A stretch of 64,000 nucleotides of DNA from Methanobacteriota archaeon (GTDB taxonomy: Archaea > Thermoplasmatota > Poseidoniia > MGIII > CG-Epi1), in contig JAAZXP010000002.1 in NCBI GenBank assembly GCA_014240055.1, forward strand, positions 1 to 64,000, given 5' to 3'. The notes under the pieces are model-generated. The model saw only the letters and a list, made by a program, of their open reading frames with translations. It had not been told where the DNA came from and did not search any database. Made by a program: the position numbers and the translations under genes. This document shows positions 1 to 8,414 of the stretch, one piece after another (position 1 is the first letter of the stretch; each line of letters opens with the position of its first letter).

Positions 1-1
1 C

Positions 2-763
2 TGGAATTGGAAAAACTACTATCCTACGTACTATTGCTGGTCTTGAAAAAGTACAATCTGGTAATATTGTTTTAAAAAATAAGATTATATCTTCTAAAGA
101 AAATTTTTCATGAACTTCGCATACAGCTCCTTTAGCACTATTGTTTTTACCAGGATACAAAATTTTCTTCTTACCTTCCAATACTTTTTCTAAATTTTGT
201 GCAAAGAACAAGTCTGGAACAAAAATGAGCTCCTCCCCCGGCATTGACATTGCTATTTGTTCAGCATTAGCGGAGGTACAACACACATCACATTCTGCCT
301 TGGCATCGGCGTAGCTATTGATGTAAATCATTACTGGAACACCAGGGTATTGTTCTTTTAAGATACGAACATCTTCAGCTCTAAAATCATCGGCTAAAGA
401 ACAGCCTGCTGTTTTATCAGCAATTAAAACTCTCTTACTTGGATTAAGGATCTTAGCTGTTTCTGCCATGAAACGTACTCCATTAAATATTATAAATTCA
501 GAATCTGTCTGAACTGCACTCATACTCAATCCAAGTGAATCTCCCTGTTCACTTTGTTCAGAAAGCCCAAAAACTAATGGTTCCATATAATTATGGCCTA
601 AAATAACGGAATTATGTTTCTTTTTTAACTCTAATATTCTATGAACTGTTGTTGCATAAAATTCAATATCTATTGGTGTAAGTGTAGGATTATTTCTAGA
701 ATAAATATCTGCTTTGACAGACTCCAAAGTAAGTTCCTTCAATATGCTAGAACTAGATTCCAT
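2..763 (-). CDS. nadA: Quinolinate synthase NadA, 3' end missing
   Basis: NadA condenses iminoaspartate with dihydroxyacetone phosphate to quinolinate in NAD synthesis and carries a 4Fe-4S cluster. From the ATG at 763 the minus strand encodes the NadA hallmarks in order: GHNYMEP, GDSLGLS, FNGVRFMAETAKILNP, ADKTAGCSLAD, YINSYADAKAECDVCCTS, FVPDLFFAQNL and CEVHEKFS. Cluster cysteines are visible in the second and third of the Cys-containing motifs. The frame stays open to base 2, but below about base 95 the residues no longer resemble NadA and the opposite strand reads as an ABC ATPase. About a quarter to a third of the enzyme is therefore missing. It diverges from the Rrf2 regulator across 113 bases, fitting an Fe-S enzyme near an Fe-S regulator. 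Confidence 0.88.
   Translation of the reverse strand, partial: MESSSSILKELTLESVKADIYSRNNPTLTPIDIEFYATTVHRILELKKKHNSVILGHNYMEPLVFGLSEQSEQGDSLGLSMSAVQTDSEFIIFNGVRFMAETAKILNPSKRVLIADKTAGCSLADDFRAEDVRILKEQYPGVPVMIYINSYADAKAECDVCCTSANAEQIAMSMPGEELIFVPDLFFAQNLEKVLEGKKKILYPGKNNSAKGAVCEVHEKFSLEDIILFFKTILPDCTFSRPAIVRRIVVFPIP
3..113 (+). pseudogene. ABC transporter ATPase fragment (P-loop only), truncated at both ends
   Basis: Read from base 3, this strand gives about 36 residues with a Walker A core (GIGKTT) followed by LRTIAGLE and SGNI, the usual spacing of an ABC ATPase, perhaps of the iron/spermidine importer class. It stops at a TGA at 111-113, exactly where the minus-strand nadA begins to look like genuine NadA. 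No ABC domain continues after the stop. It is either a scar of a rearrangement or, since it lies at the extreme end of the sequence, a chimeric assembly end. Confidence 0.55.
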
Positions 764-830
764 ATGTGCTCCACTATGGCTCTGTATGTAGGGATATAAA
801 TTTAATGTTACTGATAAAATTAAGGTGACT

Positions 831-857
831 TTTAAATAGGACTAATTTGGTCCAAAT
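831..857 (+). promoter_or_regulatory. TATA-like box plus palindromic putative operator of the suf operon
   Basis: TTTAAATA at 831-838 is a plausible archaeal TATA box. It is followed at 845-857 by the perfect 13-base palindrome ATTTGGTCCAAAT, centred on T851. The palindrome lies between the TATA box and the expected transcription start, 20 bases before the Rrf2 start codon, where a bound repressor would block transcription. I infer autoregulation by the adjacent Rrf2 protein; the sequence shows only the symmetry and the position. Confidence 0.5.
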
Positions 858-876
858 ACTCTGAGGTATAAGCACC

Positions 877-1332
877 ATGATGAGAATTAACAAACTCACA
901 GACTATGGCATTGTAGTCATGACTGAAATCGCAACTATGAAATCCGATACGGTACATACTGCTAAAGTGATTTCTCAAAGAACAAAAATACCATTACCTA
1001 CCGTCACAAGATTGCTGAAAACTCTCTCAAATGAAGGATTATTAGACTCACAAAGGGGTAGTCAAGGCGGTTATTCATTATCTGAATCAGCTTCAACAAT
1101 TTCGGTAGCATCAATCATAGAGTCTATTGAAGGGCCAATTGCTTTGACTGAATGTTCAACCAATGAATGTGCCTGCTCATATGAATCTAGCTGTAATGTA
1201 GAACTACCATGGCAAAAAATTAATAATACCGTTAAAACAGCCCTTGAGAAAATTTCATTAGCTGAAATGATTCAAGGCAGACCGAATGAGGAATTAGTAA
1301 ATTTATCTATGAATTATGGAGATATTAATTGA
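877..1332 (+). CDS. Rrf2-family transcriptional regulator, probable SUF operon regulator
   Basis: This 151-residue protein begins with the typical Rrf2 winged helix (LTDYGIVVMTEIA, TKIPLPTVTRLLKTLSNEGL, RGSQGGYSLS). A cysteine patch near residues 94-108 (C-x4-C-x-C-x5-C) could bind an Fe-S cluster, as in IscR and SufR. Two adjacent ATG codons could start it. It overlaps sufB by four bases and heads the suf operon, so it most likely senses Fe-S status and controls the operon, perhaps through the palindrome just upstream. The family call is firm; its sensing role is inferred from context and cysteines. Confidence 0.88.
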   Translation: MMRINKLTDYGIVVMTEIATMKSDTVHTAKVISQRTKIPLPTVTRLLKTLSNEGLLDSQRGSQGGYSLSESASTISVASIIESIEGPIALTECSTNECACSYESSCNVELPWQKINNTVKTALEKISLAEMIQGRPNEELVNLSMNYGDIN

Positions 1333-2783
1333 AACAAGACTCTGAAACTGAAATGTTAAAGGAATATGCCGAGCAAGAATACAAATATGGTTTTGTAACA
1401 GATATAGAGTCTGAAACTTTACCACCAGGCCTTAATGAGGAAGTAATTCAATTCATATCTAAAAAGAAAGGTGAACCACAGTGGCTAACTGATTGGAGAT
1501 TAAAGGCTTATAAACTTTGGTTAAAAATGGAAGAACCTCATTGGGCAAATGTAGAATATCCTAAGATAGATTATCAATCAATTAGTTATTATTCAGCCCC
1601 TAAAGATATGAAAGATGGACCAAAAAGCTTGGATGAAGTTGATCCTGAATTAATTGAAACTTACAATAAACTCGGAATTCCATTAGAAGAACAAGAAATA
1701 CTAGCTGGAGTTGCCGTAGATGCTGTATTCGACTCAATGTCTGTAGCTACTACTTTCAAAGACCGGCTTGCTGAAAAAGGTGTGATTTTTTGTTCCATTT
1801 CAGAAGCTGTAAAAGAACATCCGGAATTAATTAAGAAATATATGGGATCTGTGGTACCTCAAACTGATAATTTCTTTGCTGCCCTAAATTCAGCTGTTTT
1901 CACAGATGGATCATTCTGCTACATTCCACCTGGAACTAGATGCCCTATGGAACTGTCAACATATTTTAGAATTAATGAACAAAATACAGGTCAATTTGAA
2001 AGAACATTAATCGTTGCAGAGAAGGGCGCATATGTCTCCTATCTAGAAGGTTGTACCGCACCAAAGCGTGATGAAAATCAGTTACATGCTGCTGTTGTGG
2101 AATTAGTTGCCTTAGATGATGCTGAAATAAAATATTCAACTGTTCAAAACTGGTATCCTGGAGATAAAGAAGGTAAAGGTGGAATCTATAATTTTGTAAC
2201 CAAAAGAGGCGCTTGTAGAGGGAAGTCTTCTAAGATAACTTGGACACAAGTGGAAACTGGTTCATCAATAACTTGGAAATATCCCTCATGTATTTTACAA
2301 GGTGATAATTCAAAAGGAGAATTCTATTCAGTTGCTCTCTCAGCTCTAAAGCAACAGGCAGACACAGGAACCAAAATGATTCACATAGGTAAGAATACTA
2401 AAAGTACTATAATTTCTAAAGGAATCTCTGCTGAAAAAGGTCAAAATACATATCGGGGCCAAGTTATGATAAATAAATCAGCAACAGGTGCAAGAAATTA
2501 TTCGCAGTGTGATTCTCTTCTAATTGGCGACCAATGTGGAGCGCATACATTCCCGTACTTAGACGTTAAGAACACCAAATCTCATATTGAGCATGAAGCT
2601 TCAACATCGAAGATAGGTGAAGACCAAATCTATTATTGTAAACAAAGAGGAATTTCAGAAGAAGATGCAATTAATCTGATTGTAAATGGTTTTTGTAAAG
2701 AAGTGTTCAAAGAATTACCAATGGAATTTGCTGTTGAAGCTCAAAGGCTGTTGGAAGTATCATTGGAGGGGAGTGTAGGTTAA
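1329..2783 (+). CDS. sufB: Fe-S cluster assembly scaffold SufB
   Basis: SufB is the main scaffold of the cytosolic SufBCD complex, on which sulfur from SufS and iron are assembled. The 484 residues match the family's normal length and contain conserved stretches such as YIPPGTRCPMELSTYFRIN, EGCTAPKRDENQLHAAVVEL and the C-terminal SKIGEDQIYYCKQRGI. The chosen start is a TTG overlapping the Rrf2 stop and preceded by GGAG at 1318-1321, seven bases away. An ATG at 1353 is the alternative and would remove eight residues. It is followed by sufC after two bases, so the genes are translationally linked. Confidence 0.95.
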   Translation: MKQDSETEMLKEYAEQEYKYGFVTDIESETLPPGLNEEVIQFISKKKGEPQWLTDWRLKAYKLWLKMEEPHWANVEYPKIDYQSISYYSAPKDMKDGPKSLDEVDPELIETYNKLGIPLEEQEILAGVAVDAVFDSMSVATTFKDRLAEKGVIFCSISEAVKEHPELIKKYMGSVVPQTDNFFAALNSAVFTDGSFCYIPPGTRCPMELSTYFRINEQNTGQFERTLIVAEKGAYVSYLEGCTAPKRDENQLHAAVVELVALDDAEIKYSTVQNWYPGDKEGKGGIYNFVTKRGACRGKSSKITWTQVETGSSITWKYPSCILQGDNSKGEFYSVALSALKQQADTGTKMIHIGKNTKSTIISKGISAEKGQNTYRGQVMINKSATGARNYSQCDSLLIGDQCGAHTFPYLDVKNTKSHIEHEASTSKIGEDQIYYCKQRGISEEDAINLIVNGFCKEVFKELPMEFAVEAQRLLEVSLEGSVG

Positions 2784-2785
2784 AC

Positions 2786-3538
2786 ATGTTAAAAATAACA
2801 AATTTACATGCTAGTGTAGAAGGAACTTCTATACTAAAAGGAATTGATTTGGAAGTAAAAGCAGGGGAAACTCATGCCATAATGGGACCTAATGGGTCTG
2901 GAAAGTCTACTTTAGCTCAAGTCTTAGCTGGACATGAAGATTATGAAGTGGATAAGGGAGAAGTTAGTTATCTCGGAAAAGATCTACTTGAACTGGATGT
3001 TGATGAGAGAGCATGTGAAGGTGTCTTTCTAGCATTTCAATATCCTGTTGAGCTTCCTGGTGTAAACAATACATACTTTTTGAAATCTGCATTAAATGCT
3101 CAACGAAAATATCGTGGTGAACCTGAAATTGATGCAATGGAGTTTATGGATTTAATCGGCGATAAAATAAAACTTCTAAATCTTAAGGATTCTCTACTAA
3201 AAAGACCAGTTAATGAAGGCTTTTCAGGCGGTGAAAAAAAGAGAAATGAAATATTCCAAATGGCCGTTTTAGAACCAAAGCTAGCATTACTAGATGAAAC
3301 TGATTCAGGTCTGGATATCGATGCATTGAGAGTTGTAGCTGGAGGAGTTAATGCTATGCGAAACGAAAACAATGCAACTATTGTTGTTACGCATTACCAA
3401 AGACTATTGAATTATATTGTTCCAGATTTCGTTCACGTCTTAGTAGATGGTAAAATTATCAATTCAGGAGATAGAACATTAGCCATAGAATTAGAAGAAA
3501 AAGGATATGACCAAATTATTGAGGAATCTAAAGCGTAA
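2786..3538 (+). CDS. sufC: Fe-S cluster assembly ATPase SufC
   Basis: SufC is the ABC-type ATPase that drives conformational change in SufBCD. The 250 residues show Walker A GPNGSGKST (around 34-42), the SufC-type signature FSGGEKKRNEI and a Walker B ending LALLDETDSGLD, followed by the switch histidine in VVTHYQRLL. There are no membrane segments, as expected for a soluble ABC protein. It lies between sufB and sufD and its stop overlaps the sufD start (TAATG). Confidence 0.96.
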   Translation: MLKITNLHASVEGTSILKGIDLEVKAGETHAIMGPNGSGKSTLAQVLAGHEDYEVDKGEVSYLGKDLLELDVDERACEGVFLAFQYPVELPGVNNTYFLKSALNAQRKYRGEPEIDAMEFMDLIGDKIKLLNLKDSLLKRPVNEGFSGGEKKRNEIFQMAVLEPKLALLDETDSGLDIDALRVVAGGVNAMRNENNATIVVTHYQRLLNYIVPDFVHVLVDGKIINSGDRTLAIELEEKGYDQIIEESKA

Positions 3539-4758
3539 TGAAAACTATTGAACAATTTAGAGAAGATTTCGATAATACTCTAAACCTGAGTAAAGGACGT
3601 ATAAAGAATATTCGAAGTAAAGCTTTTGATAAGTTTATATCTGGAAAATTTCCTACACGTAAGGATGAATATTGGAAATATTCAGACCCTTCTTCAATCT
3701 TGAAATTAGATTTGAAGTTTAATGACTCTGGAAGTTTCGATAACGAAAATTATGACATCATACTATCTAATGGAAAAATTGTAAAAACTCCTACTAATTT
3801 TAAAACCGGATCTGTAGCTGAAGGCTTAGATAATGGAGACATCCCTGAAGACCTATTGAAAGAGGAAAAAAATCAATTTCTAAATCTTAACAATGCATTT
3901 GCAATTAATGGGTGTTATTTAATTCTAGATTCGGAAGTTAAAAAGAATGTTAAAATTTTAAATTTGATAAGTAATGATGGAATAAATCAAGCAATTTATC
4001 CTAAATTAATTATTATAGCTAAAAAAAATAGTGATTCAACAATATTTGAAGAAATAAGAGTAAAAGGGACCGGAGTCAATTTTGTAAATTCAGTTACAGA
4101 CATTATAATAGAAAATGGTGCAAATTTAGAGCATATTATTCTAGATGACCATGCTAAAGACACCTATAATATTTCAAATGTGTGTGTTAAACAAAAGAGA
4201 GATAGTAATTTTATATCACATAATTTTTCAATGGGAAAGAAATTAGCAAGAAGAGATTTTAATATTGAATTATTAGATACTGGTGCAAATTGTGACTTGT
4301 ATGGACTATACTTTGTAGATGGAAATAATCATATAGATCACCATACTACTATTGAACATAAAAAAGAACATTGTACTAGTAATGAACACTATAAGGGAAT
4401 CCTGAGTGGAAAGGCAGTTGGTGTTTTTAATGGAAGAATACATGTTCATCCTGGAGCTCAAAAAACCGATGCAATACAGAATAACCAAAATTTATTACTA
4501 ACAGATGATGCCATAATACACACTAAGCCTGAACTAGAAATTTATGCAGATGATGTGAAATGTACTCACGGCGCAACCGTTGGACAATTAGATGAAAAAG
4601 CTTTGTTTTACTTGAGAGCCAGAGGGCTAAGCCATAAAGGAGCGCAAGAATTACTTATGAGAGCCTATGTGGGTGAAATCATAAACCATATTAGTAATAA
4701 AAATATAAGATCTGAAATGATGGACATCGTCCTTAAGAGATTACCCAAAGGGGATTGA
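3538..4758 (+). CDS. sufD: Fe-S cluster assembly protein SufD
   Basis: SufD is the SufB paralogue that completes the SufBCD complex and aids iron entry. The 406 residues carry the family N-terminal segment (FPTRKDEYWKYSD) and the conserved C-terminal beta-helix region with HIDHHTTIEH, GILSGKAVGVFNGRI, HPGAQKTDAIQNN, DDVKCTHGATVGQLDE and RGLSHKGAQELL. The start codon overlaps the sufC stop by one base, and sufS begins immediately after the stop, so the unit is tightly coupled. Confidence 0.95.
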   Translation: MKTIEQFREDFDNTLNLSKGRIKNIRSKAFDKFISGKFPTRKDEYWKYSDPSSILKLDLKFNDSGSFDNENYDIILSNGKIVKTPTNFKTGSVAEGLDNGDIPEDLLKEEKNQFLNLNNAFAINGCYLILDSEVKKNVKILNLISNDGINQAIYPKLIIIAKKNSDSTIFEEIRVKGTGVNFVNSVTDIIIENGANLEHIILDDHAKDTYNISNVCVKQKRDSNFISHNFSMGKKLARRDFNIELLDTGANCDLYGLYFVDGNNHIDHHTTIEHKKEHCTSNEHYKGILSGKAVGVFNGRIHVHPGAQKTDAIQNNQNLLLTDDAIIHTKPELEIYADDVKCTHGATVGQLDEKALFYLRARGLSHKGAQELLMRAYVGEIINHISNKNIRSEMMDIVLKRLPKGD

Positions 4759-5973
4759 ATGTCATTTAAAAATATCAAAAAAGATTTCCCAATATTAGAA
4801 CAGAAAGTCAACGGTAAAAATTTAGTCTATCTTGATAGTGCTGCAACAACTCAAAAACCCAAAGAAGTAATAAATTCATTAAATAATTATTATAAAGAAA
4901 CTAACTCCAATATTCACCGCGGAGTTCATACATTAAGTCAAAAAGCAACTGAAAAATATGAGAAGGCTAGAGTGATGATAGCAAATTTTATAGATGCTAC
5001 ATCTTCAAAAGAAATAATTTTTGTAAGAGGCGCTACAGAAGCTGTAAATTTAGTTGCAAGTAGTTATGTTAAGCCATTATTAATGGAAAATGATGAAATT
5101 ATAATCTCACAAATGGAACATCACGCCAATATTGTACCTTGGCAAATGGTTTGTGAAGAAAAAAAAGCTAAATTAAAAATTATACCAATTGATGAAAACG
5201 GAGAACTCATCATAAATAAATTTAATGAACTAATAAATAAAAAAACCAAATTCATTTCATTAAACCATGTCTCAAATTCCTTAGGAACAATAAATCCTAT
5301 TAAAAAAATTATTCATATTGCTCATCAAAAGAATATTAAAATAATGATAGATGGAGCTCAGGCAGTCCAGCATTTAGAAATTAGTATGAAAGATATTGAT
5401 GCCGATTTTTACTGTTTTTCAGGACATAAGATGTACGCTCCAACAGGCATTGGTATTCTGTATGGAAAAAAAGAATTACTAGAACAAATGCCCCCCTACC
5501 AAGGTGGTGGAGATATGATTAAATCTGTAACCTTTGAAAAAACAACATACAATGATATACCTAATCGATTTGAAGCTGGAACTCCGAATATTTCGGGAGC
5601 AATTGCATTAGGTAAAGCTATAGAATACATTAATAAGATTGGAATTAGTAATATAAATAAACATGAAGAAGACTTACTGAATTATGCAACTTCTAAATTA
5701 AAAAAAATTAATAAGGTAAAGATAATAGGAGAAGCAAAAGAAAAAGCTGCAGTAATCTCTTTTATTATTGAAGGAATACATCCACACGATATCGGAACAA
5801 TAATGGATTCTCACGGCATCGCAATACGTGCTGGACATCATTGTACACAACCAATAATGGACTTCTATAATGTCCCAGCCACTGCAAGAGCTTCATTTGC
5901 AATTTACAATACCAAAGAAGACGTTGATGAACTAGTAAAAGCCATTGAAAAATGTATTAAGGTATTTGCATGA
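4759..5973 (+). CDS. sufS: Cysteine desulfurase SufS
   Basis: This PLP enzyme removes sulfur from cysteine and supplies persulfide to SufU/SufBCD. The 404 residues show the PLP lysine in SGHKMYAPTG (K224), the aspartate of MIDGAQAVQH and the catalytic cysteine in RAGHHCTQP (C362) on the short loop typical of group II (SufS/CsdA) desulfurases. The RGVHTLS motif near the N terminus also fits. It abuts sufD and overlaps sufU by four bases. Confidence 0.96.
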   Translation: MSFKNIKKDFPILEQKVNGKNLVYLDSAATTQKPKEVINSLNNYYKETNSNIHRGVHTLSQKATEKYEKARVMIANFIDATSSKEIIFVRGATEAVNLVASSYVKPLLMENDEIIISQMEHHANIVPWQMVCEEKKAKLKIIPIDENGELIINKFNELINKKTKFISLNHVSNSLGTINPIKKIIHIAHQKNIKIMIDGAQAVQHLEISMKDIDADFYCFSGHKMYAPTGIGILYGKKELLEQMPPYQGGGDMIKSVTFEKTTYNDIPNRFEAGTPNISGAIALGKAIEYINKIGISNINKHEEDLLNYATSKLKKINKVKIIGEAKEKAAVISFIIEGIHPHDIGTIMDSHGIAIRAGHHCTQPIMDFYNVPATARASFAIYNTKEDVDELVKAIEKCIKVFA

Positions 5974-6410
5974 ACGAATGGGACGACCTGTATTTGGAAG
6001 TGATTTTAGACCATAACAAAAATCCTCGAAATAATCATGAATTAGAAAAACATACACACCATGCTGATGGACATAATCCACTGTGTGGAGACCGAGTATC
6101 AATAAATATTTTAATGGATAATGAAACTGTAAAAGAAGTTAGTTTTACAGGATCGGGATGTGCAATATCTACTGCATCAGCCAGTATACTTACTGAGACT
6201 ATTAAAAATAAAAGCAAATATGAAATCGAGAATTTATTCAAAGATTTTCATGATTTGGTTACAAATAAAAATGAAGATAAAAAAAAGCTAGGCAAATTAG
6301 CAATTTTTGAGGGTGTTAAAAAATATCCAGCTAGAGTTAAATGCGCAACTCTTTCATGGCATGCCTTAATGGCTGCATTAGAAGGCGAAAAGGAAACTAC
6401 GACAGAATGA
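5970..6410 (+). CDS. sufU: SufU-type Fe-S assembly / sulfur relay protein
   Basis: The 146 residues match the IscU/SufU fold. The three ligand cysteines are present (C39 in NPLCGD, C64 in GSGCAIS, C125 in VKCATLSW), as is D41. In bacteria with this operon type, SufU is a zinc-dependent sulfur acceptor for SufS rather than a classical scaffold. An insertion between the second and third cysteines (residues ~85-107) also favours SufU over IscU. It overlaps sufS and the downstream DUF59 gene by four bases each. Confidence 0.9.
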   Translation: MNEWDDLYLEVILDHNKNPRNNHELEKHTHHADGHNPLCGDRVSINILMDNETVKEVSFTGSGCAISTASASILTETIKNKSKYEIENLFKDFHDLVTNKNEDKKKLGKLAIFEGVKKYPARVKCATLSWHALMAALEGEKETTTE

Positions 6411-6730
6411 GTGAAAAACTTAAAGATAAAATTGTTGAGGCAATAAGTAAAGTATTCGATCCAGAAATCCCAGTTAATATCTATGAATTAGGATTAATTT
6501 ACAATATTGATATTAAAAAAGATAAAACGGTCGAGATTACTATGACATTAACATCTCCATTTTGTCCGGTAGCTGGTTCTCTTCCTAAAGAGGTAGCTGC
6601 AAGAGCTTCCGAAGTAGAAGGCGTAACTGATGCAAATGTTGAACTCGTATTTGAACCACCGTGGAGTTTAGAACTAATGTCTGAAGAGGCTAAATTTAAG
6701 CTAAACCTCTCTGGGAATTTTATGGCTTAG
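6407..6730 (+). CDS. sufT: SufT / MIP18-family (DUF59) Fe-S maturation protein
   Basis: This protein of about 107 residues has the DUF59 signature (VFDPEIPVNIYELGLIYNI) and the conserved cysteine region TSPFCPVAG. Related SufT and MIP18 proteins help mature Fe-S proteins. The ATG at 6407 overlaps the sufU stop (ATGA). The frame is open further upstream, but that stretch lies inside sufU and has no family similarity, so the short form is chosen. Position in the suf operon supports the role. Confidence 0.9.
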   Translation: MSEKLKDKIVEAISKVFDPEIPVNIYELGLIYNIDIKKDKTVEITMTLTSPFCPVAGSLPKEVAARASEVEGVTDANVELVFEPPWSLELMSEEAKFKLNLSGNFMA

Positions 6731-6737
6731 GCTAATA

Positions 6738-6941
6738 ATGAAAGAAATAAATGTAACAGGACTACAGTGCACACAGGCTGTTATGGCTGTGTTAAGAGAG
6801 TTAATGCCGATGAATGATAATGAAGAGATACATGTAACTTATGAAGAACCAAATGCCAGAAGAGACATTATGGCATTAATTAAAAGAAGAAAATACAATT
6901 TAGTTAAAGACGATGAAAAATTGTTAATTATATCTAAATAA
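6738..6941 (+). CDS. TusA/SirA-like small sulfurtransferase-family protein with altered CPxP motif
   Basis: The 67 residues align with TusA: an N-terminal strand then VTGLQC, a helix QAVMAVLRELMP, and a central stretch with ARRDI matching the TTRDI region of TusA. The sulfur-carrying cysteine is kept (C11), but the usual CPxP is CTQA, losing both prolines. It follows sufT by seven bases and precedes ribA by two, so it is part of the suf transcript. A role as a sulfur carrier for SUF or tRNA thiolation is plausible; the lost prolines leave that uncertain. Confidence 0.7.
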   Translation: MKEINVTGLQCTQAVMAVLRELMPMNDNEEIHVTYEEPNARRDIMALIKRRKYNLVKDDEKLLIISK

Positions 6942-6943
6942 TT

Positions 6944-7525
6944 ATGAACAAAAATAGTGAACCCTTAGTTGAAGCCAGACTCCCCACTAAATACGGAGAT
7001 TTTCGTTTACTCGCATTTCCTGGAGACAATAAAGACAAAGAAAATTTGGCATTGATTATGGGTGAAATTGAAGACGAAGTCTTACTCAGAATACATTCAG
7101 AATGTTTTACAGGCGATGTATTACATTCCATGAGGTGCGATTGTGGTGAGCAATTAGATTTAGCTATGATGAAAATTGCTGAAGAAGGTAAAGGAATAAT
7201 AATTTATTTAAGGCAAGAAGGAAGAGGAATTGGATTAGTAAATAAATTAAAAGCATATAATTTACAAGATGATGGAATGGATACTGTTGAAGCAAATATT
7301 GCATTAGGTTTTGGCGCAGAATTACGAGACTACAGTGGAGCCACAGCTATTCTACGAAATTTAGGAGTGACTAAAATCAAATTGATGACTAATAACCCTT
7401 CGAAATCAGAAGAATTAGAAAAAGATGGATTCGAAGTTAAACAAATCAACCATATTACTATTGCCAATAATGAAAATAAAGATTATTTAAAAACTAAAGC
7501 TGATAAAATGAATCATACATTTTAG
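6944..7525 (+). CDS. ribA: GTP cyclohydrolase II RibA
   Basis: RibA opens GTP to the first pyrimidine precursor of riboflavin. The 193 residues match monofunctional RibA: zinc cysteines C54, C65 and C67 in HSECFTGDVLHSMRCDCGEQ, the RQEGRGIGL loop, and TNNPSK near the C terminus. This is the bacterial-type enzyme, not the archaeal GTP cyclohydrolase III. It sits two bases after the TusA-like gene at the end of the suf operon and far from the other rib genes (57.4-59.6 kb). Confidence 0.94.
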   Translation: MNKNSEPLVEARLPTKYGDFRLLAFPGDNKDKENLALIMGEIEDEVLLRIHSECFTGDVLHSMRCDCGEQLDLAMMKIAEEGKGIIIYLRQEGRGIGLVNKLKAYNLQDDGMDTVEANIALGFGAELRDYSGATAILRNLGVTKIKLMTNNPSKSEELEKDGFEVKQINHITIANNENKDYLKTKADKMNHTF

Positions 7526-7533
7526 TAATAATA

Positions 7534-8376
7534 CTACTCCACAAAATTTATTTTGATGCTCTTATTTTTAGGATTACCTGCAACTACCATAATCCAAAGG
7601 ACAAATAAAGACATTATTAGAGCATACTGTCCTGTATGCCACCAAAAATAATGGAAAGTCTCCCACGTACTAACTCCAAATTTATGAATCAGAGGGTAAC
7701 CCGAAATTATTCTTATTAGGTTTTCAATAAAAATAAATATTATAGCATAAATGGCCCACTTGACCCTAACTATTGGCTTGACGCCTCTGAAACAGAGTAT
7801 TAACAAACTTAAAAATAAAGTTTCATGGAGTCCTGTACATTCCGAGACTATATCAAAGTCTATCATATCGTCATAAACTAATCTTGTTGAATACTCGCCA
7901 CTTATCGTAACACCTATCCCAAATGCACTCTCGATTACATAAATAACCCAAGTTAAGAACTGCTGATAAAGTAAAAGAGAATTCGGATCTTCAGTCCATT
8001 CTTGAAAAAATAAATCTATAGGTACTACAAAGAACATAACTAAACAAAAATTATATCCTACACTCACTAATACTTTTTCAGATTTTTTAGTAGCATTAAA
8101 AGAATTACATAAATACAATTCTCCTTTATCAAGATAATATGCAAAATTATCAGAATATCTCTCTAGAAGATATGTAGGCTCAACGGCTATAGGTCCTTTC
8201 CAAAATAGAATAACAAAGAAAAAAATAGAAACTAAAAGGCTTAAAATTCCGAACGTAAAATCGGTTGAGCTAAAGGATATAAAAATTAAAGTCAAAGAAA
8301 AAATAAAAACTATACCTCGAAGAATCTCATCTCGAGTCAATAAATCTAATTTTTTGGATTCATTGTTATCACTCAC
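7534..8376 (-). CDS. Archaeosortase/exosortase-family membrane transpeptidase
   Basis: The 280-residue protein has several hydrophobic segments (roughly residues 20-60, 100-125, 135-160, 175-190, 196-212 and 240-265). It carries the triad expected of the exosortase/archaeosortase family: C170 in VSECTGLHE, R212 in ENLIRIISGY and H237 in WWHTGQ. These enzymes cut C-terminal sorting signals such as PGF-CTERM and attach the protein to a membrane lipid. A secreted protein ending in a PGF signal is encoded one gene upstream on the same strand, which supports the assignment. I cannot tell the archaeosortase subtype by eye. Confidence 0.8.
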   Translation of the reverse strand: MSDNNESKKLDLLTRDEILRGIVFIFSLTLIFISFSSTDFTFGILSLLVSIFFFVILFWKGPIAVEPTYLLERYSDNFAYYLDKGELYLCNSFNATKKSEKVLVSVGYNFCLVMFFVVPIDLFFQEWTEDPNSLLLYQQFLTWVIYVIESAFGIGVTISGEYSTRLVYDDMIDFDIVSECTGLHETLFLSLLILCFRGVKPIVRVKWAIYAIIFIFIENLIRIISGYPLIHKFGVSTWETFHYFWWHTGQYALIMSLFVLWIMVVAGNPKNKSIKINFVE

Positions 8377-8414
8377 TCATCATCTATAGAGAATAATATA
8401 GATAAAAGCATACT

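Noticed and set aside
3100..3372. Open frame on the minus strand inside sufC
   Set aside because: It is a shadow of sufC with no start context or domain; many similar antisense frames (for example in acnA, ppdK, pyrG and gcvP) were dropped for the same reason.
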